Of a DNA stretch of 64,000 bases, positions 41,920 to 49,964 are shown piece by piece. This stretch comes from Hymenobacter sp. CRA2 (GTDB taxonomy: Bacteria > Bacteroidota > Bacteroidia > Cytophagales > Hymenobacteraceae). The stretch covers positions 682,001 to 746,000 of the forward strand of contig NZ_MVBC01000001.1 in NCBI RefSeq assembly GCF_002007105.1, given 5' to 3'. A model generated the notes under the pieces. The model had not been told where the DNA came from, ran no database searches, and was given only the letters and a program-made list of their open reading frames with translations. A program made the translations under genes and the position numbers. Position 1 is the stretch's first letter, and each line of letters begins with the position of its first letter.

Positions 41920-43545
41920 TCAGAAGCTCAGGACGAGGTCTTCGATTTCGAAGTTGGCGCGTACCGGCTGCGGCTGCGGCGAAAGCCACACGGGCTCGGC
42001 CGGCACGCGCAGCTGCGGGTCGCCGCCGCGCCACCGCCCGTCGTTGTCGGCGTCGATGAGCACGCGGAAGCGGTAGGTGCCGGGCGGCAGGTTGTCGAAG
42101 CGGAAGGTGCGCGGACTGGGCAGCGTCGTCACGATCTGGCCGCTCTGATCCAGCAGCTGCAGCTCGTAGGCTTTGGCTGTGGTCTGCACCCGGCCGGCGA
42201 GGCTGCCCGTGCCAGCCGCGTCGGTGTCCGACACGCGCAGGCGCAGCGGCCGTAAGCGCAACGACTGCCCGCTGATGGCCACCAGCGCCGTGGAATCAGG
42301 CAAGAAGGTGACAGTCTTCTTGGCCTTGGTGTTCACGTTGACGGTAAGCGTCAGGCGGTCCGGGCTGAGGGCGCCATCGGCGGGGGCGCGCAATGGCCGA
42401 CGGGCCGTGGAATCTTCCTGCAAGGTGCCGAAGGGCTTGCCCGGAGCCAAGCGCACAGGCTCGGTAAACTGGAACTTGAGCTGGCCCTGCCGGTATACCT
42501 CGCGCGGACTGCCCGCCACCTGGTAGGCCGGACCGCGCCGCGCCGGGGCGTTGGGCCCGTCGAAGCGCACATTGATGGTATCCACGCCCGCATTGCCGGC
42601 GCTATCGGCCACCGACAGCAAGTAGCGGCCCGGCGCCACTACTGGCGCCCGAAAAATGGTGACGGAGCGGCCCCGGTCCTGCAGGATGGTCGTTTCGCTC
42701 AGCGCCGGTGTGGGCGCCTGGCCGAGAGCGGCCAGGGTGAACTGCCGCAGCCCTTCGCTGTACTCGACCTTGAACTGCGTGGTGGTGCCCTGCTGCGAGC
42801 GGATAAGCGGCCGTCTGGTATCGGGGCGCACGGTGAGCAGGCGCAACGAGTCGCGCCGCGGCTGCACCAGCACGGGCGCCGGCAGGTAGGCTATGCGCTC
42901 CGGCTCGTCGTAGCGGCTGTTCTGGTTTTTGTCGATGAGCGCGTAGATGCGGTAGCTGCCCTCGCGGATGTTGCGCAACTCGAAACTGCCGCTCTTTTCC
43001 GTGCGCGTCTGGTAATACGGCCGGCTGCGGCGGATGTCGGCCGTATCGCCGGCCGGGTACAGGGCAATGGTGGCGTCGGCCTCGGGCGTGCCGGTGAGCA
43101 GCTGCGTCACCGAGCCGCTGACGCGGCCCGAGTCCAGCGCCGCGCCGGTGCTGAAGGCCAGGATGACGTTGCGGGCCGGGTTGTTTTCGGTGATGTCCGT
43201 TACCGCGTCGCGAAAGTTGAACACATAGGTCGTATTCGCGGCCAGCGGCTTGTCGAAGCGCAGTTCGAAGGCGTTGCGCTCCTCCCGGATTTTGTACTTG
43301 TTTTCGTCGGGGATGCTGGGCGTGATGAGCAGGTTTTTGCTCAGGTCCTTCAGCTGCACCGACTCGGAAAACTCGAAGCGGATGTTCTGCTCCGCGACGT
43401 TGGTGGCGCCGTTTTTGGGGTTGGTCCCGACGAGCTTGGGCGCTTCGGTGTCGCGCGCACCGCCTTCGGGCTGGCTGATGGCCGCGCAGCCGACCAGCAC
43501 CAAGCCAACGGGAAGCAGAAGCAGGAAATTAGCGCGAACGGACAT
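41920..43545 (-). CDS. Ig-like-domain lipoprotein, 541 aa
   Basis: The ATG at 43545 gives a lipoprotein signal (LLLLPVGLVLVGC). An N-terminal Big_5-type Ig-like domain follows (EAPKLVGTNPKNGATNVAEQ, FSESVQLKDLSKNLLITPS, LAANTTYVFNFRDAVTD). The rest is a chain of beta-sandwich segments, including a SpaA-like part (GSFELRNIREGSYRIYALID). Similar surface lipoproteins are common in Bacteroidota. The start overlaps the upstream small gene by 17 bp, so the pair is co-translated. Confidence 0.85.
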   Translation of the reverse strand: MSVRANFLLLLPVGLVLVGCAAISQPEGGARDTEAPKLVGTNPKNGATNVAEQNIRFEFSESVQLKDLSKNLLITPSIPDENKYKIREERNAFELRFDKPLAANTTYVFNFRDAVTDITENNPARNVILAFSTGAALDSGRVSGSVTQLLTGTPEADATIALYPAGDTADIRRSRPYYQTRTEKSGSFELRNIREGSYRIYALIDKNQNSRYDEPERIAYLPAPVLVQPRRDSLRLLTVRPDTRRPLIRSQQGTTTQFKVEYSEGLRQFTLAALGQAPTPALSETTILQDRGRSVTIFRAPVVAPGRYLLSVADSAGNAGVDTINVRFDGPNAPARRGPAYQVAGSPREVYRQGQLKFQFTEPVRLAPGKPFGTLQEDSTARRPLRAPADGALSPDRLTLTVNVNTKAKKTVTFLPDSTALVAISGQSLRLRPLRLRVSDTDAAGTGSLAGRVQTTAKAYELQLLDQSGQIVTTLPSPRTFRFDNLPPGTYRFRVLIDADNDGRWRGGDPQLRVPAEPVWLSPQPQPVRANFEIEDLVLSF

Positions 43546-43846
43546 TGTAGAGCAGCAACGTGGAAAGCGTAAGCAGGGCGCAGGCGCCCAGAATGGTCCA
43601 GCGGGCCCGTGGCGACACCGGCGCCGGCGCGGGGTCGGCATCGGGTACCGGTTCGGCCGGCACCGCGGCCGCCCGCACGGTATCGGGCGGCGCGGCGGGC
43701 GAAGGTACAACGGCCGAATCGGGCCGCAGTACCGGCGTTTGGGCAGCTGCAGGGCTGGGCAGCTCGGCCATTAACGCCGCACCCAAGGCGGTTAGTACCA
43801 GCCAGCGGCGGCAGCAAAGGCGCAAGGTGGGCGGCAAGGCTGGCAT
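43529..43846 (-). CDS. Small exported Pro/Ala-rich membrane protein, 105 aa
   Basis: The sequence shows a signal peptide (WLVLTALGAALMAELPSPAAAQ), a Pro/Ala/Val spacer of about 45 residues, and one C-terminal membrane helix (WTILGACALLTLSTLLLY) ending NVRSR. Overlap of its stop with the start of the lipoprotein gene supports it being real. Function unknown. Confidence 0.6.
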   Translation of the reverse strand: MPALPPTLRLCCRRWLVLTALGAALMAELPSPAAAQTPVLRPDSAVVPSPAAPPDTVRAAAVPAEPVPDADPAPAPVSPRARWTILGACALLTLSTLLLYNVRSR

Positions 43847-43901
43847 CGGTACGCGCGTGATTGAAAGCGGGTTGGCCCCTCCCCTACCCCACCGGGCGCT
43901 T

Positions 43902-44816
43902 TTAGGAAGCAGCCGGCGCGGGTTTGTCCTTGCTGGCTACGTAGATCAGGCTGGAGTACTGCCCGCCATTCTGTGCCGCCTGCCGATTCGACTTATAACC
44001 GGCCCGCAAAGCTGCCAACAGGCCGCCGTTGCGCTCGGCGCGGTACTTTTCGCTGAGCATGCTCACGTAAAACGCGTCCAGCTTCATGGGCAAGGTCTGG
44101 CGCAGCTGCAAGTGATGCTTGCGGAAGAGCTTGGTAATCGTCTTGGCCGTAAAGTGATACAGATGCCGCGGCACGTCGAAGGCGGCCCACTGCTCGCGGT
44201 AGTACTGCGCGTCGGGGCTTTCGGCGTTGGGCACGGCCACCACCAGCACGCCGTCGGGCTTCAGAATGCGGGTCAGCTGCTTGAGGGTGCCGTTGAGGTC
44301 GTGCACGTGTTCGAGCACGTGCCAGAGTGTAATAGCGTCGAAAGAGGCCGTTTCGAACAGGCTCAGGTCGCCGGCGTTGATGGGCTGTCCGGTGTTGTGC
44401 TCGGCCAGCTTGCGGGCGGTTTCGTTGGGCTCCAGGCCCGATACCTGCCAGCCGGATTTCTGGCAAGCCGCCAAGAAATAGCCGGTGCCGCAGCCGTAGT
44501 CGAGCAGGCGGCCGCGGCGCGGGGCCTGCTTATTGACCAACGACACTTTCTGGCGCACGGTGAAAGTGCGCGCCACTTGGTACACCTGGTTGATCAGGCC
44601 CTGGTTCGAGTCGGAGTGCGACACGTAGTCCTCGCTCTCGTAGTAGCGGCCGATGCTGGCGGCATCGGGGCGCGGGTTGGTTAGCAGAAAGCTGCAATTG
44701 GTGCACTGCACGATGGCAAAGCTTTCGTGGCTGACGGAATGATCCTCGACCACCATTTTCGGACGGAAGTCACTTTTCCCGCAGACCGGGCACTGTTCAA
44801 CGCGTTCGTACGACAC
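43902..44816 (-). CDS. Zinc-ribbon class I SAM-dependent methyltransferase, 304 aa
   Basis: The protein starts with CPVCGKSDF and CTNCSFLLTNPRP, a four-Cys zinc ribbon, and continues with a Rossmann methyltransferase fold (RLLDYGCGTGYFLAACQKSG for SAM; FDAITLWHVLEHVHDL). The type is common among sugar or lipid methyltransferases, but the substrate cannot be told. No ATG fits; GTG at 44816 gives MSYERVEQCPVCG. It is the last supported gene before a 760-bp gene-poor stretch. Confidence 0.85.
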   Translation of the reverse strand: MSYERVEQCPVCGKSDFRPKMVVEDHSVSHESFAIVQCTNCSFLLTNPRPDAASIGRYYESEDYVSHSDSNQGLINQVYQVARTFTVRQKVSLVNKQAPRRGRLLDYGCGTGYFLAACQKSGWQVSGLEPNETARKLAEHNTGQPINAGDLSLFETASFDAITLWHVLEHVHDLNGTLKQLTRILKPDGVLVVAVPNAESPDAQYYREQWAAFDVPRHLYHFTAKTITKLFRKHHLQLRQTLPMKLDAFYVSMLSEKYRAERNGGLLAALRAGYKSNRQAAQNGGQYSSLIYVASKDKPAPAAS

Positions 44817-45578
44817 CAAAAAGCAATTCAGACGGCAAACAAAACAGCTAGCGGCGGGCAAGCTGCAACTACTTCTACAAAAATATGGCTAACAGCCGAC
44901 AAGTAGCGAACGACTATTAGTGAGAAAGAATGTGGATAACTACTCGCTTGGTATAAAACGGGCGCGGATTTTATGCTCGCGCAGAATCCTGGAAAGTGTA
45001 ACTGAAAGGTATAAAACGAATGCAATGGCTTTCCACGCCCCATTATTTTGCGCAAACGTTTGCGCAAATTTAACGCGTTGTTTTGCGCAGAAGCTGTTTA
45101 GAAAATTTTCGGCAGGTGTCAGGTTGTCATGCAAGGCGTATCGATGCATCGTCACTGGACGAGTCAGCAAAGCGGGAACAGATGCTCCATCAAGTTCCGT
45201 ACGATGAGCGAAAGACTTTCTAAACGACTTCGTGAGTAAACGCGCTTGATCCATCAGCCGCTAGGCTAGCCACTGGTCCCGCCATTCTCGAAGGGCTACC
45301 GTTTCGGCGTATTCATCCGAACCGCTCTGCTGCCGACGATTCCGCGACTTGCATGCCTTAAAGTACCGAAACAGAAAAAGCCACGCGGCGCAGCGTGGAC
45401 GTCAACAACCGAAGGTCAGCGGGGCTAACAGATGCCGCTACGCTGCAGCTTCCAATCGAGCTGGTAGCTCGTATTCCATCAATATGGCGCCGCTGCGCGG
45501 CTGCGGCCGACTCGCAGTTGCCGCAGCATCGGCAAGTTCCAAATTGACTACGGCGAAGCCACCGATTACTTTGCTGAT
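44817..45578. other. Gene-poor stretch with operator-like palindrome
   Basis: No frame here has family features, though short frames exist on both strands. The AT-rich part 44870-45110 holds a perfect DnaA box on the minus strand (44931-44939) and the palindrome at 45047-45068. The GC-rich part 45240-45578 looks like decayed sequence of unknown origin. Confidence 0.5.
45047..45068. promoter_or_regulatory. 22-bp perfect palindrome resembling a LacI/PurR-family operator
   Basis: TTTGCGCAAACGTTTGCGCAAA is fully self-complementary with a central CG. Its core GCGCAAACGTTTGCGC differs from the PurR consensus ACGCAAACGTTTGCGT only in the outer bases. A further half-like TTTTGCGCAG lies at 45081-45090. 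No nearby LacI-family gene is seen. Confidence 0.6.
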
Positions 45579-45950
45579 TCACATGCCCGGCCGCTCGTCA
45601 ATGTAGGGTACTCCAATGACCGCCACGCCTATCAAAACGCTGCCCCCAAGCAGCAGCAGCGCCCAGGCGGTGAACAGCAGCCACAGCACTGCCCGGCTGA
45701 AGCGCCGGTGCCAGACGGCGCGAATGGTACCAACTAGCCCCCAAAAGGCCAGTGGCGCTTGCAAGGCGCAGGCGGCCATGATGATGTTATCAGCCCACGT
45801 AATATCGAGGTGGGGATGCCCCCACTGAAACGCTACGATGTAGGCCAGCGCCAGCACGAAGACGAGGCTTAAACAAACAACCAGCCCGACAAACCAACCT
45901 AAATAGTTGGTTCGTCGGGCTGGTTGTAACGGGGCGGCGGATACTTCCAT
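45579..45950 (-). CDS. Three-helix membrane protein, 123 aa
   Basis: Three hydrophobic segments (YLGWFVGLVVCLSLVFVLAL, MAACALQAPLAFWGLVGTI and VLWLLFTAWALLLLGGSVLI) mark an integral membrane protein. ATG at 45950, 20 bp after the mnmG stop. Codons 9-25 coincide with the mnmG terminator hairpin, which is odd and could affect expression. No family recognised. Confidence 0.6.
   Translation of the reverse strand: MEVSAAPLQPARRTNYLGWFVGLVVCLSLVFVLALAYIVAFQWGHPHLDITWADNIIMAACALQAPLAFWGLVGTIRAVWHRRFSRAVLWLLFTAWALLLLGGSVLIGVAVIGVPYIDERPGM
45879..45925 (-). terminator. mnmG terminator lying inside the next gene's first codons
   Basis: AACCAGCCCGAC-A-AACCAAC pairs with GTTGGTT-C-GTCGGGCTGGTT (12 + 7 bp, one mismatch, 8-nt loop). 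On the minus strand GTTTGTTTAAG follows. It is located 46-92 bp beyond the mnmG stop and within codons 9-25 of the membrane-protein gene. Confidence 0.7.
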
Positions 45951-45970
45951 GATAGCCCCTGCCCTATTTA

Positions 45971-47836
45971 TTACTTACCTAAGTACACCATCAGCACCGA
46001 AATATCGGCCGGCGAGATGCCGCTGATGCGTGAGGCCTGCCCGATGGTTTCGGGCTGAATACGCAGCAGCTTTTCGCGGGCTTCGTGCGAGAGGGCGGGC
46101 ATGGCTTTGTAATCGAGCTTGCCCACGATGCGCAGATCTTCCATCTCGCCCATGCGCTGGGCCTGCTGGTTTTCCTTCTCGATGTAGGTTTCGTACTTGA
46201 CGTGGATGCTAGCCTGCTCCAGCGCCTCCGCCCCGTAGGTCTGCAGGTACTGGTTCAGCTCGGGCAGGGCGCGCTGCAGGTCGGGCAGGTCGATCTGGGG
46301 GCGGCGCAGCAGGTTCACGGCGCGGGTTTTCTCGCTGATCGGGGCCGAACCCAGCTCTTCGAGCATACCGTTGATTTCGCCCGGCTCCACGGGCTTCTTA
46401 GTCAGGTATTCCAGCACATCGGCCGTTTGCTGGCGCTTTTGTTCCACGCGAGCCATGCGCTCATCCGAGGCCAAGCCCAGCTTGTGGGCCAGCGGAGTGA
46501 GGCGCAGGTCGGCGTTGTCTTGGCGCAGCAGAATGCGGTGCTCGGCGCGCGAGGTGAACATGCGGTAAGGCTCGTCGGTGCCTTTGTTCACCAGGTCATC
46601 GATGAGCACGCCGATGTAGGCCTCCGAGCGGCGCAGGATGAACGGCTCCAGGTCGCGCACCCGCTGGTGGGCGTTGATGCCGGCCATCAGGCCCTGGCAG
46701 GCGGCTTCCTCGTAGCCCGTGGTGCCGTTGATCTGGCCCGCAAAGTAGAGGTTGCGCACGGGCTTGGTCTCCAGCGTCAGGTGCAGCTGAGTGGGCGGGA
46801 AGAAGTCGTACTCAATGGCGTAGCCGGGGCGGAACATCTTCGCGTTTTCGAAGCCGGCTATCTGGCGTAGGGCGTTGTACTGCACGTCCTCGGGCAGCGA
46901 GGAGCTAAAGCCGTTCACGTACACTTCCACCGTGCTCCAGCCTTCCGGCTCCACAAAAATCTGGTGGCGGTCCTTGTCGGCGAAGCGGTTGATTTTGTCT
47001 TCCACCGAGGGGCAGTAGCGCGGCCCCAGGCCCTTGATGCGGCCCTGGAACATGGGCGACTTCTCAAAGCCGGTGCGCAGAATCTCGTGCACCTTGTCGT
47101 TGGTGTACGTGATGTAGCAGGGGCGCTGCTTGGCCAGCGTGGGCGTATCGAGGTAGGAGAACTTGCTCGGGTTTTCGTCGCCGGGCTGCTCCTCCATTTT
47201 CGAGTAGTCGAGGGTACGGCCGTCCACGCGGGGCGGGGTGCCCGTCTTCATGCGGCCCGTCTCGAAGCCCAGTTCGCGCAGTTGCTCGGTGATGCCGGTG
47301 CTCTTGCTCTCGGCCGCGCGGCCGCCGCCGAAGTTTTTCTCGCCGATGTGAATGAGCCCGTTCAGGAAGGTGCCGTTGGTGAGCACCACCGTTTTGCTCC
47401 GGAACTCGATGCCCAGCTGGGTGCGCACGCCTACGCACACGTCGCCTTCCACCAGCAGGCCAGTTACGGCCTCCTGCCAGAAATCCACGTTGCTGATGCC
47501 TTCCAGCGTCAGGCGCCACTCCTCGGCGAAGCGCATCCGGTCGCTCTGGGCGCGGGGGCTCCACATGGCGGGGCCCTTCGAGCGGTTGAGCATCCGGAAC
47601 TGAATCATGGTTTTGTCGGTGATGATGCCCGACTGCCCGCCCAGCGCGTCCACCTCGCGCACAATCTGCCCCTTGGCCACCCCGCCCATGGCCGGGTTGC
47701 ACGACATCTGCGCGATGGTGTTCATGTTCATGGTGATGAGCAGCACCTTGGAGCCAAGGTTGGCTGCCGCGGCGGCCGCTTCGCAACCGGCGTGGCCGGC
47801 GCCTACCACAATTACATCGTATTCCTGGGTCAGCAT
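45971..47836 (-). CDS. mnmG: tRNA uridine-5-carboxymethylaminomethyl modification enzyme MnmG (GidA)
   Basis: MnmG with MnmE modifies U34 of several tRNAs using FAD and NADH. The 621-residue protein begins VIVVGAGHAGCEAAAAAANLGS (dinucleotide fold), with the Cys-containing SCNPAMGGVAKGQIVREVDALGG, TGTPPRVDG, and the C-terminal helical MnmE-binding region ending ISGISPADISVLMVYLGK. All typical positions are present. gidA is often near oriC, and the candidate origin here is about 4.3 kb from its stop. Confidence 0.97.
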   Translation of the reverse strand: MLTQEYDVIVVGAGHAGCEAAAAAANLGSKVLLITMNMNTIAQMSCNPAMGGVAKGQIVREVDALGGQSGIITDKTMIQFRMLNRSKGPAMWSPRAQSDRMRFAEEWRLTLEGISNVDFWQEAVTGLLVEGDVCVGVRTQLGIEFRSKTVVLTNGTFLNGLIHIGEKNFGGGRAAESKSTGITEQLRELGFETGRMKTGTPPRVDGRTLDYSKMEEQPGDENPSKFSYLDTPTLAKQRPCYITYTNDKVHEILRTGFEKSPMFQGRIKGLGPRYCPSVEDKINRFADKDRHQIFVEPEGWSTVEVYVNGFSSSLPEDVQYNALRQIAGFENAKMFRPGYAIEYDFFPPTQLHLTLETKPVRNLYFAGQINGTTGYEEAACQGLMAGINAHQRVRDLEPFILRRSEAYIGVLIDDLVNKGTDEPYRMFTSRAEHRILLRQDNADLRLTPLAHKLGLASDERMARVEQKRQQTADVLEYLTKKPVEPGEINGMLEELGSAPISEKTRAVNLLRRPQIDLPDLQRALPELNQYLQTYGAEALEQASIHVKYETYIEKENQQAQRMGEMEDLRIVGKLDYKAMPALSHEAREKLLRIQPETIGQASRISGISPADISVLMVYLGK

Positions 47837-47900
47837 AGCTGGAGGGTTGTTTCGGAGGGTATGAACAGCGTTAGCCCGCGTTTTGTGCCGTGAGTTGTCT

Positions 47901-48005
47901 CAGAACATCATGTCGAGCGAAGTCGAGGAATCTCGCGTGCTGATGGCAGATAGTACATGCCCATCTAGCGAGATGCTTCGGCTGCGCCTCTGCATGACGT
48001 TCTGG
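47901..48005. repeat. Dispersed inverted-repeat element (~105 bp)
   Basis: Left arm CAGAACATCATGTCGAGCGA... (47901-47936) and right arm ...TGCATGACGTTCTG (47968-48004) are imperfect inverted copies. The element has the same arms as 29504-29623. It lies between mnmG and the terminator at 48025. Confidence 0.75.
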
Positions 48006-48024
48006 ACGTCGGCTGAAAAGCAAA

Positions 48025-48053
48025 AACCGTTTCCACGCTCGGCGGAAACGGTT
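48025..48053 (-). terminator. Terminator of the ATE-like gene
   Basis: AACCGTTTCC (48025-48034) pairs with GGAAACGGTT (48044-48053), loop 9 nt. On the minus strand TTTGCTTTTC follows. Confidence 0.75.
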
Positions 48054-48142
48054 GGTCGAATTTCAAGGTGAAATGCGAGGCTAACCCGCTCAGAACGTGC
48101 GCAAAGATACGCACTCCGCGGCTTTTTGCGCTGTAGGTAGGG

Positions 48143-48871
48143 TTATTCGTCCTCGTCTTCGTCGTACTCCTTCAGCAGCCAATCCTTCAGTAGATCAGTC
48201 GATTGAGCCGCTACCGCGTCCCAGGAAAAGGGTAGCCAGCGGCCGGCTACGCAGTCGAATACTTCGGTGGCGGCGGGGCACACGAACAGCTTGTAGTCGA
48301 ACTTGGGGTAGCGGTGCACCACGTAGCCGGGGTAGTAGTACGTCATGCCCAGCTGCCGGGCGTGCTGCAGCTTCAGTAGCATCAGGTACTTGCCCAGGCT
48401 GTATTTGCGGTAGTCCGGGTCGTAGAAGTTCATGATGCCGGCCAGGCTGCGCACGCCCGGGTCAAAGATGCCCACGGCAATCAACCGTTGCCCGTCGCGC
48501 ACCTCCAGGACCTCGGAGGGAAATACGTTGTGCCGGGCGCCGGCCAGGGTGAAGGCTTCCACCGTGTCGGGCGCGTCAAAGTCGATGGACTGCCGGTAGC
48601 GGGCGTACAGCGCCTCATACTCCTCGGTGAGCTGGAAGGGATGCAGCGTGGTCGTGAACTGCTCTCCGAGGCGCAGCAGGCGGCGCTGCTTGCTGTCGAA
48701 GGTGACATCGGCCAGTACGTAACGCAGCCAGTGCACCGTGTACAGCTCGCCGGCTATGGGCAGAAACCGGCAGGTAAACAGGTCCTGGTGCATGCGGTAA
48801 TAGCCCTGCCCCAGGTAAAAGTCCAGCATGTCGCCGGGAATGAGCAGCGGCGAAGCGGGCGTAGCAGACAT
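48143..48871 (-). CDS. ATE/GNAT-like aminoacyl-transferase-family protein, 242 aa
   Basis: The C-terminal half resembles arginyl-tRNA-protein transferases: LAGIMNFYDPDYRKYSLGKY, LLKLQHARQLGMTYYYPGY and HRYPKFDYKLFVCPA match the ATE_C pattern (YDPD..SLG..., YYLGYY, YK). The N-terminal Cys cluster of true ATE is missing. It may transfer an amino acid to proteins or be a related GNAT. The end is acidic (KEYDEDEDE). Between ybeY's terminator and mnmG. Confidence 0.65.
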   Translation of the reverse strand: MSATPASPLLIPGDMLDFYLGQGYYRMHQDLFTCRFLPIAGELYTVHWLRYVLADVTFDSKQRRLLRLGEQFTTTLHPFQLTEEYEALYARYRQSIDFDAPDTVEAFTLAGARHNVFPSEVLEVRDGQRLIAVGIFDPGVRSLAGIMNFYDPDYRKYSLGKYLMLLKLQHARQLGMTYYYPGYVVHRYPKFDYKLFVCPAATEVFDCVAGRWLPFSWDAVAAQSTDLLKDWLLKEYDEDEDE

Positions 48872-48894
48872 ACGAATGGCAACGGCGTGGATAA

Positions 48895-48926
48895 AGCAAA
48901 CGCCCGCGGGTAGGCGGGCGTTTGCT
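48895..48926 (-). terminator. Terminator of ybeY
   Basis: AGCAAACGCCCGC (48895-48907) pairs with GCGGGCGTTTGCT (48914-48926), loop 6 nt; on the minus strand TTATCC follows the T-containing arm. Confidence 0.8.
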
Positions 48927-48949
48927 AATCCAATATCGATAAAAAGCGG

Positions 48950-49441
48950 CTAAAACGTGCGCAGCGACAGGCAGTCGTCTTCCTTCTTGCGCATGGCCGT
49001 TTGGCTCAGCAGGTCTTTGTCTTTGTAGCCCAGCAGGTGCAGCACGCCGTGGATCATCACGCGGTGCAGCTCGTCGCGGAAGCTGACGTGGTGCGTCTCG
49101 GCGTTTTCGCGGATGCGGTCCACGGAGATGAACACGTCGCCCTCGATGATGTCCGCGTCGTCGGCGTTGTCGAAGGTGATGACGTCGGTGTACGTGTCGT
49201 GGTCGAGGTACTCCACGTTTACCTTGTGCAGGTACTCGTCGGAGCAGAAGATGTAGGTCAGCTGCACGATTTTGTGTTCGTGCACGGCCGCCACGCGCTC
49301 AATCCATTCCGTTAGGTCGGCCGCGTCGCTCAGCTCAAAATCCACGTCTTCCACGACGAACTCGATGCCCGGCGCGTCGTGCATGGGGTCGTAGTCAGAC
49401 CCGTCGTCGTGGACGGGCGGCAGCTGGTCGTGTTCGGACAT
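48950..49441 (-). CDS. ybeY: Endoribonuclease YbeY (rRNA maturation factor), two-His form
   Basis: YbeY is a metal-dependent RNase needed for 16S rRNA 3'-end maturation. The core shows YIFCSDEYLHKVNVEYLDHD, TDVITFDN, GDVFISVDRIREN and MIHGVLHLLGYKDK. The usual HxxxHxxGxxH motif here reads H-G-V-L-H-L-L-G-Y-K-D, so the third His ligand is replaced by Asp, which I recall as usual in Bacteroidota. The first ~30 residues are an acidic extension (DGSDYDPMHDAPGIEFVVED). It follows the ATPase gene by 43 bp. Confidence 0.9.
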   Translation of the reverse strand: MSEHDQLPPVHDDGSDYDPMHDAPGIEFVVEDVDFELSDAADLTEWIERVAAVHEHKIVQLTYIFCSDEYLHKVNVEYLDHDTYTDVITFDNADDADIIEGDVFISVDRIRENAETHHVSFRDELHRVMIHGVLHLLGYKDKDLLSQTAMRKKEDDCLSLRTF

Positions 49442-49484
49442 GGAACTAGGTAAGCGTGGGGTAAGAACGGAAACGGGCAGCGTG

Positions 49485-49922
49485 TTAGGCCACAGCGTGG
49501 CCCTGCGACTCCCCGTTAGAAGGCGGCAGGAAGAACGTCAGCTCCACCTTGCGGCCGTCTTTGGTGAATTCCACCTCGTCGGCCAGGTGGCGGATCAGGA
49601 AGATGCCGCGGCCACCGGGGTTTTCCAGGTTTTCGGGTGCCGTCGGGTCGAGCAGGTTGTTGAAGTCGAAGCCGGGACCCTGGTCCTCGATTTCAAACTT
49701 CACGCGGTCCTGGTCGACGGAGAGGCACAAGAGCACATTCTTGTCCTTGTCGAACTTGTTGCCGTGGCGGATGGCGTTGTTGACCGCCTCCGTGACGGCT
49801 ACCATGATGTTGCCGTAGATGTCGTCCTCGATGTGGAAGGTATCCTTGGAGTTGTCGATAAAGCTTTCGACCACGCGGATGTTCTCAACGAGGGAAGGAA
49901 TCTGGATTTTAACCTGCTTCAT
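49485..49922 (-). CDS. RsbW/SpoIIAB-like ATP-binding protein (GHKL fold), 145 aa
   Basis: The GHKL motifs are present: N-box EAVNNAIRHGNK, G1 DQGPGFD and G2 GGRGIFLIRHLAD. Proteins of this size are anti-sigma factors or serine kinases of partner-switching systems, or serine phosphatase regulators. No sigma factor, STAS antagonist or PP2C gene is adjacent, so the partner is unknown. Between the DUF4175 gene (42 bp away) and ybeY, all minus strand. Confidence 0.85.
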   Translation of the reverse strand: MKQVKIQIPSLVENIRVVESFIDNSKDTFHIEDDIYGNIMVAVTEAVNNAIRHGNKFDKDKNVLLCLSVDQDRVKFEIEDQGPGFDFNNLLDPTAPENLENPGGRGIFLIRHLADEVEFTKDGRKVELTFFLPPSNGESQGHAVA

Positions 49923-49964
49923 GGAGTGGGGGAAGGGGGCAACGGGCGGTAAAAATAGGCAGCG

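Noticed and set aside
44940-45254. Minus-strand frame of 104 codons in the gene-poor stretch
   Set aside because: Runs through the palindrome and lacks any recognisable domain; could be revisited with RNA data.
45349-45606. Plus-strand frame of 85 codons, suspected transposase remnant
   Set aside because: No transposase motif, terminal repeats or family likeness could be found.
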